Below the pieces are notes generated by a model that had not been told where the DNA came from, ran no database searches, and was given only the letters and a program-made list of their open reading frames with translations. Below, piece by piece: positions 6,143 through 7,594 of a stretch of DNA of 7,594 bases. Position 1 is the first letter of the stretch; the number at the start of each line of letters is the position of its first letter. This DNA is from Actinobacteria bacterium UBA4719 (GTDB taxonomy: Bacteria > Actinomycetota > Actinomycetes > Actinomycetales > Dermatophilaceae): assembly GCA_002404345.1 (NCBI GenBank), contig DHJN01000033.1:1-7594 (forward strand), in the 5' to 3' direction. The position numbers and the translations under genes are program-made.

Positions 6143-7242
6143 AACCCTCAATACTAATGGTTGGCCCATTCCCACCGCCGCTTGGCGGGGCGGCCAAAAT
6201 CAGTCAAGCGGTTTTCGAGGCATTGGAGGCCGAGCACGTCACGGTAGAGCGGATAGTCACCTCCGCATCCACCCTGTCGCACCAGCGATCCGTTCGATAC
6301 CACATGCAACGTTCCCGAGGAACGATACGCGGGCTGGCGACCTTGCTCGTTCGTGCCCGGCATACCAAGACCGTGTACATCGTGCCGGACGCAGGGTTGG
6401 GCGTCTGGTACACGCTGGCCTACGGTTTGGTCGCAGCTATCGCTTACCGCCGTGTCTTTTTCCACCACCACTCATGTCGCTACATCGAGCAGGAGACCGC
6501 AGCGATGCGGCTAATCACCCGGCTGACACGTTCGAAGGCGACGCACATCTTGCTGACTGATGAAATGGCCCGGAAGTTCCAGAAGCGGTACGGACCGGTC
6601 CACGCACGGGTGGTTGGCAACGCGCAGTTCACCGCGATACCTGCTAACGATCTAGAACGCGCCCCCGGGCGGTTGCGTCTGGGGCATCTGAGCAATCTTT
6701 GCGCAGCGAAGGGATTCTTTCGGGTCGTTGAGGCGTTCGAGCGCTTCAGGTCGGCCGGGATTGACACCGAACTTCATCTGGCGGGCCCAGTTCTTGAACT
6801 AGCGGTACAAGCTGAAATTGACACTCTGCGAACAACGTACGGTTCAGCCGTCGTAGACCATGGTCCCCTCCAGGGGCAGGCCAAGGCCGCTTTCTATGCA
6901 TCCCTCGATCTCTTCCTCTTTCCCACCAACTTCGATCAGGAGGCGGCGCCCAATGTGGTCTACGAAGCGGCAGCAGGCGGAGCCCCGACCTTGAGCGTCG
7001 CCCGAGCATGCATCCCTGAGATGGTCGGGACCCTCGGCGGCGCAGTGTGCGATCGAGGTGATGACTTCGGTGCGTTCGCCCTGCAATGGTTCATCCTCGA
7101 AGGGGCAAACCTTTCTGTACTTCACAGACGTTCGGTGAAGGATAGGTTCGTGCTCGAGAACGCGCGCGCCGCTCAACAATTCGCCGACTTGGTGGTCGAC
7201 ATGGCGTCACCTAATCGCTCAGCCAGGTCTCCGTCGCCATAA
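6139..7242 (+). CDS. GT4-like glycosyltransferase (GT-B fold)
   Basis: This probably transfers a sugar from an activated nucleotide donor to a growing lipid-linked glycan at the cytoplasmic membrane face. Counting from TTG at 6139 (367 aa), KPSILMVGPFPPPLGGAAK (2-20) is the glycine-rich N-terminal loop of GT4 enzymes. LGHLSNLCAAKGFFRVVEAF (about 181-200) opens the donor-binding domain. FPTNFDQEAAPNVVYEAAAG carries the EX7E motif with E268 and E276. VWYTLAYGLVAAIAY (about 89-103) is a hydrophobic patch that may help membrane association. The TTG at 6139 overlaps the upstream TGA by four bases (TTGA), a typical coupled junction, and gives a family-like N-terminus MKPSILMVGPF. A GTG at 6103 would add 12 residues (about 40-bp overlap) with no family match; ATG at 6163 would be shorter. 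A/T-ending codons are more common than in the transposases. Sugar specificity is unknown. Confidence 0.88.
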   Translation: MKPSILMVGPFPPPLGGAAKISQAVFEALEAEHVTVERIVTSASTLSHQRSVRYHMQRSRGTIRGLATLLVRARHTKTVYIVPDAGLGVWYTLAYGLVAAIAYRRVFFHHHSCRYIEQETAAMRLITRLTRSKATHILLTDEMARKFQKRYGPVHARVVGNAQFTAIPANDLERAPGRLRLGHLSNLCAAKGFFRVVEAFERFRSAGIDTELHLAGPVLELAVQAEIDTLRTTYGSAVVDHGPLQGQAKAAFYASLDLFLFPTNFDQEAAPNVVYEAAAGGAPTLSVARACIPEMVGTLGGAVCDRGDDFGAFALQWFILEGANLSVLHRRSVKDRFVLENARAAQQFADLVVDMASPNRSARSPSP

Positions 7243-7272
7243 CTACCCTCATCGTTTGTTTTGGGAACAGGT

Positions 7273-7299
7273 GTTCGGTCACACGGAGGGTCGCCGAAC
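7273..7299. repeat. Inverted repeat downstream of the glycosyltransferase
   Basis: GTTCGG (7273-7278) and CCGAAC (7294-7299) are perfect inverted copies 15 bases apart, 30 bases after the glycosyltransferase stop. It could be a weak terminator hairpin for the epimerase-glycosyltransferase unit, but the loop is long and there is no U-tract. It may also belong to the decayed IS on its right. Confidence 0.25.
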
Positions 7300-7309
7300 G
7301 CCCGTTGAG

Positions 7310-7594
7310 CCTGTCCCCGTCGCGCGTCTTGGACGCTGGCGAAGTATCCGGGGAAGTCGTACAGGTACTTCATCGTCTTGAACTGCGCCTCGGAAAAGGG
7401 ATTGATGCTCCTATGTTTGTCAAGCGGCCCGTTCCATGCTCTCTTGGTTGGATGCGGATGGCTTCTTGCTGACGGCGGTAGCGACAGCGAGCACGTACTG
7501 GTGGAATCATCAGACGCCCTTGCCCTGCCGCCCAGCTTGGTGGTGTCCCAACTCCACACATGGGAGGGCGCGCAGGGCCCCGGCAAAGTCGCCG
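7310..7594 (-). pseudogene. Decayed IS3-family transposase (integrase core), internally deleted
   Basis: The minus strand reads HVWSWDTTKLGG near 7540-7562, which matches the first strand and first catalytic Asp of IS3/IS481-type integrase cores (WSWDITKL). It later reads INPFSEAQFKTMKYLYDFPGYF (about 7341-7406), which matches the block carrying the catalytic Glu. Only about 50 residues separate the Asp and Glu, where the family usually has about 100, and the middle Asp block (HSDRG-type) is missing. Between them, a neighbouring frame reads KGV, two stops, then FHQYVLAV. This suggests a frameshift and nonsense changes in the YYHQYV-type strand as well as a deletion. Similarity fades after SVQDARRG (about 7316). 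The 5' part of the gene lies beyond the window. It cannot encode an active transposase. Confidence 0.72.

Overview
The window looks like an accessory region of a high-GC actinobacterial chromosome or large plasmid. The coding sequences strongly prefer G/C in the third codon position, GTG and TTG starts are plausible, and the transposases resemble types common in actinomycetes. No ribosomal, tRNA or housekeeping marker is present, so the genus cannot be named.

Layout, left to right. (1) Positions 1-321, minus strand: N-terminal part of an IS4-family transposase running off the left edge, with the IS end somewhere in 322-360. (2) 331-522, minus strand: a short tail resembling the tyrosine-rich C-terminus of a bacterial polysaccharide co-polymerase tyrosine kinase (Wzc/CpsD type), beheaded on one side and abutting the IS4-like end on the other. 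(3) 523-915: no gene, but several good palindromes. (4) 916-2364, minus strand: an intact IS110-family (DEDD) transposase. Its 5' non-coding flank (2365-2682) is structured and is where an IS110 bridge RNA would be expected. (5) 2683-5097: a complete 2.4-kb insertion sequence bounded by perfect 18-bp terminal inverted repeats. It carries one large DDE-type transposase (about 746 aa) and a promoter with a palindrome between -35 and -10. (6) 5150-6142 and 6139-7242, plus strand: an extended-SDR NAD(P)-dependent sugar epimerase/dehydratase and a GT-B (GT4-like) glycosyltransferase, overlapping as a two-gene unit. (7) 7310-7594, minus strand: a decayed, internally deleted IS3-family transposase.

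Taken together, this appears to be an exopolysaccharide or capsule biosynthesis locus invaded repeatedly by insertion sequences. The kinase tail, the nucleotide-sugar enzyme and the glycosyltransferase are the glycan-related pieces. At least four different IS families occur in 7.6 kb. The epimerase start codon lies only 52 bp beyond the right IS end, so any original upstream promoter or gene has probably been displaced. The most interesting elements are the large TIR-bounded transposon with its possible self-regulating promoter and the putative bridge-RNA region of the IS110 element.
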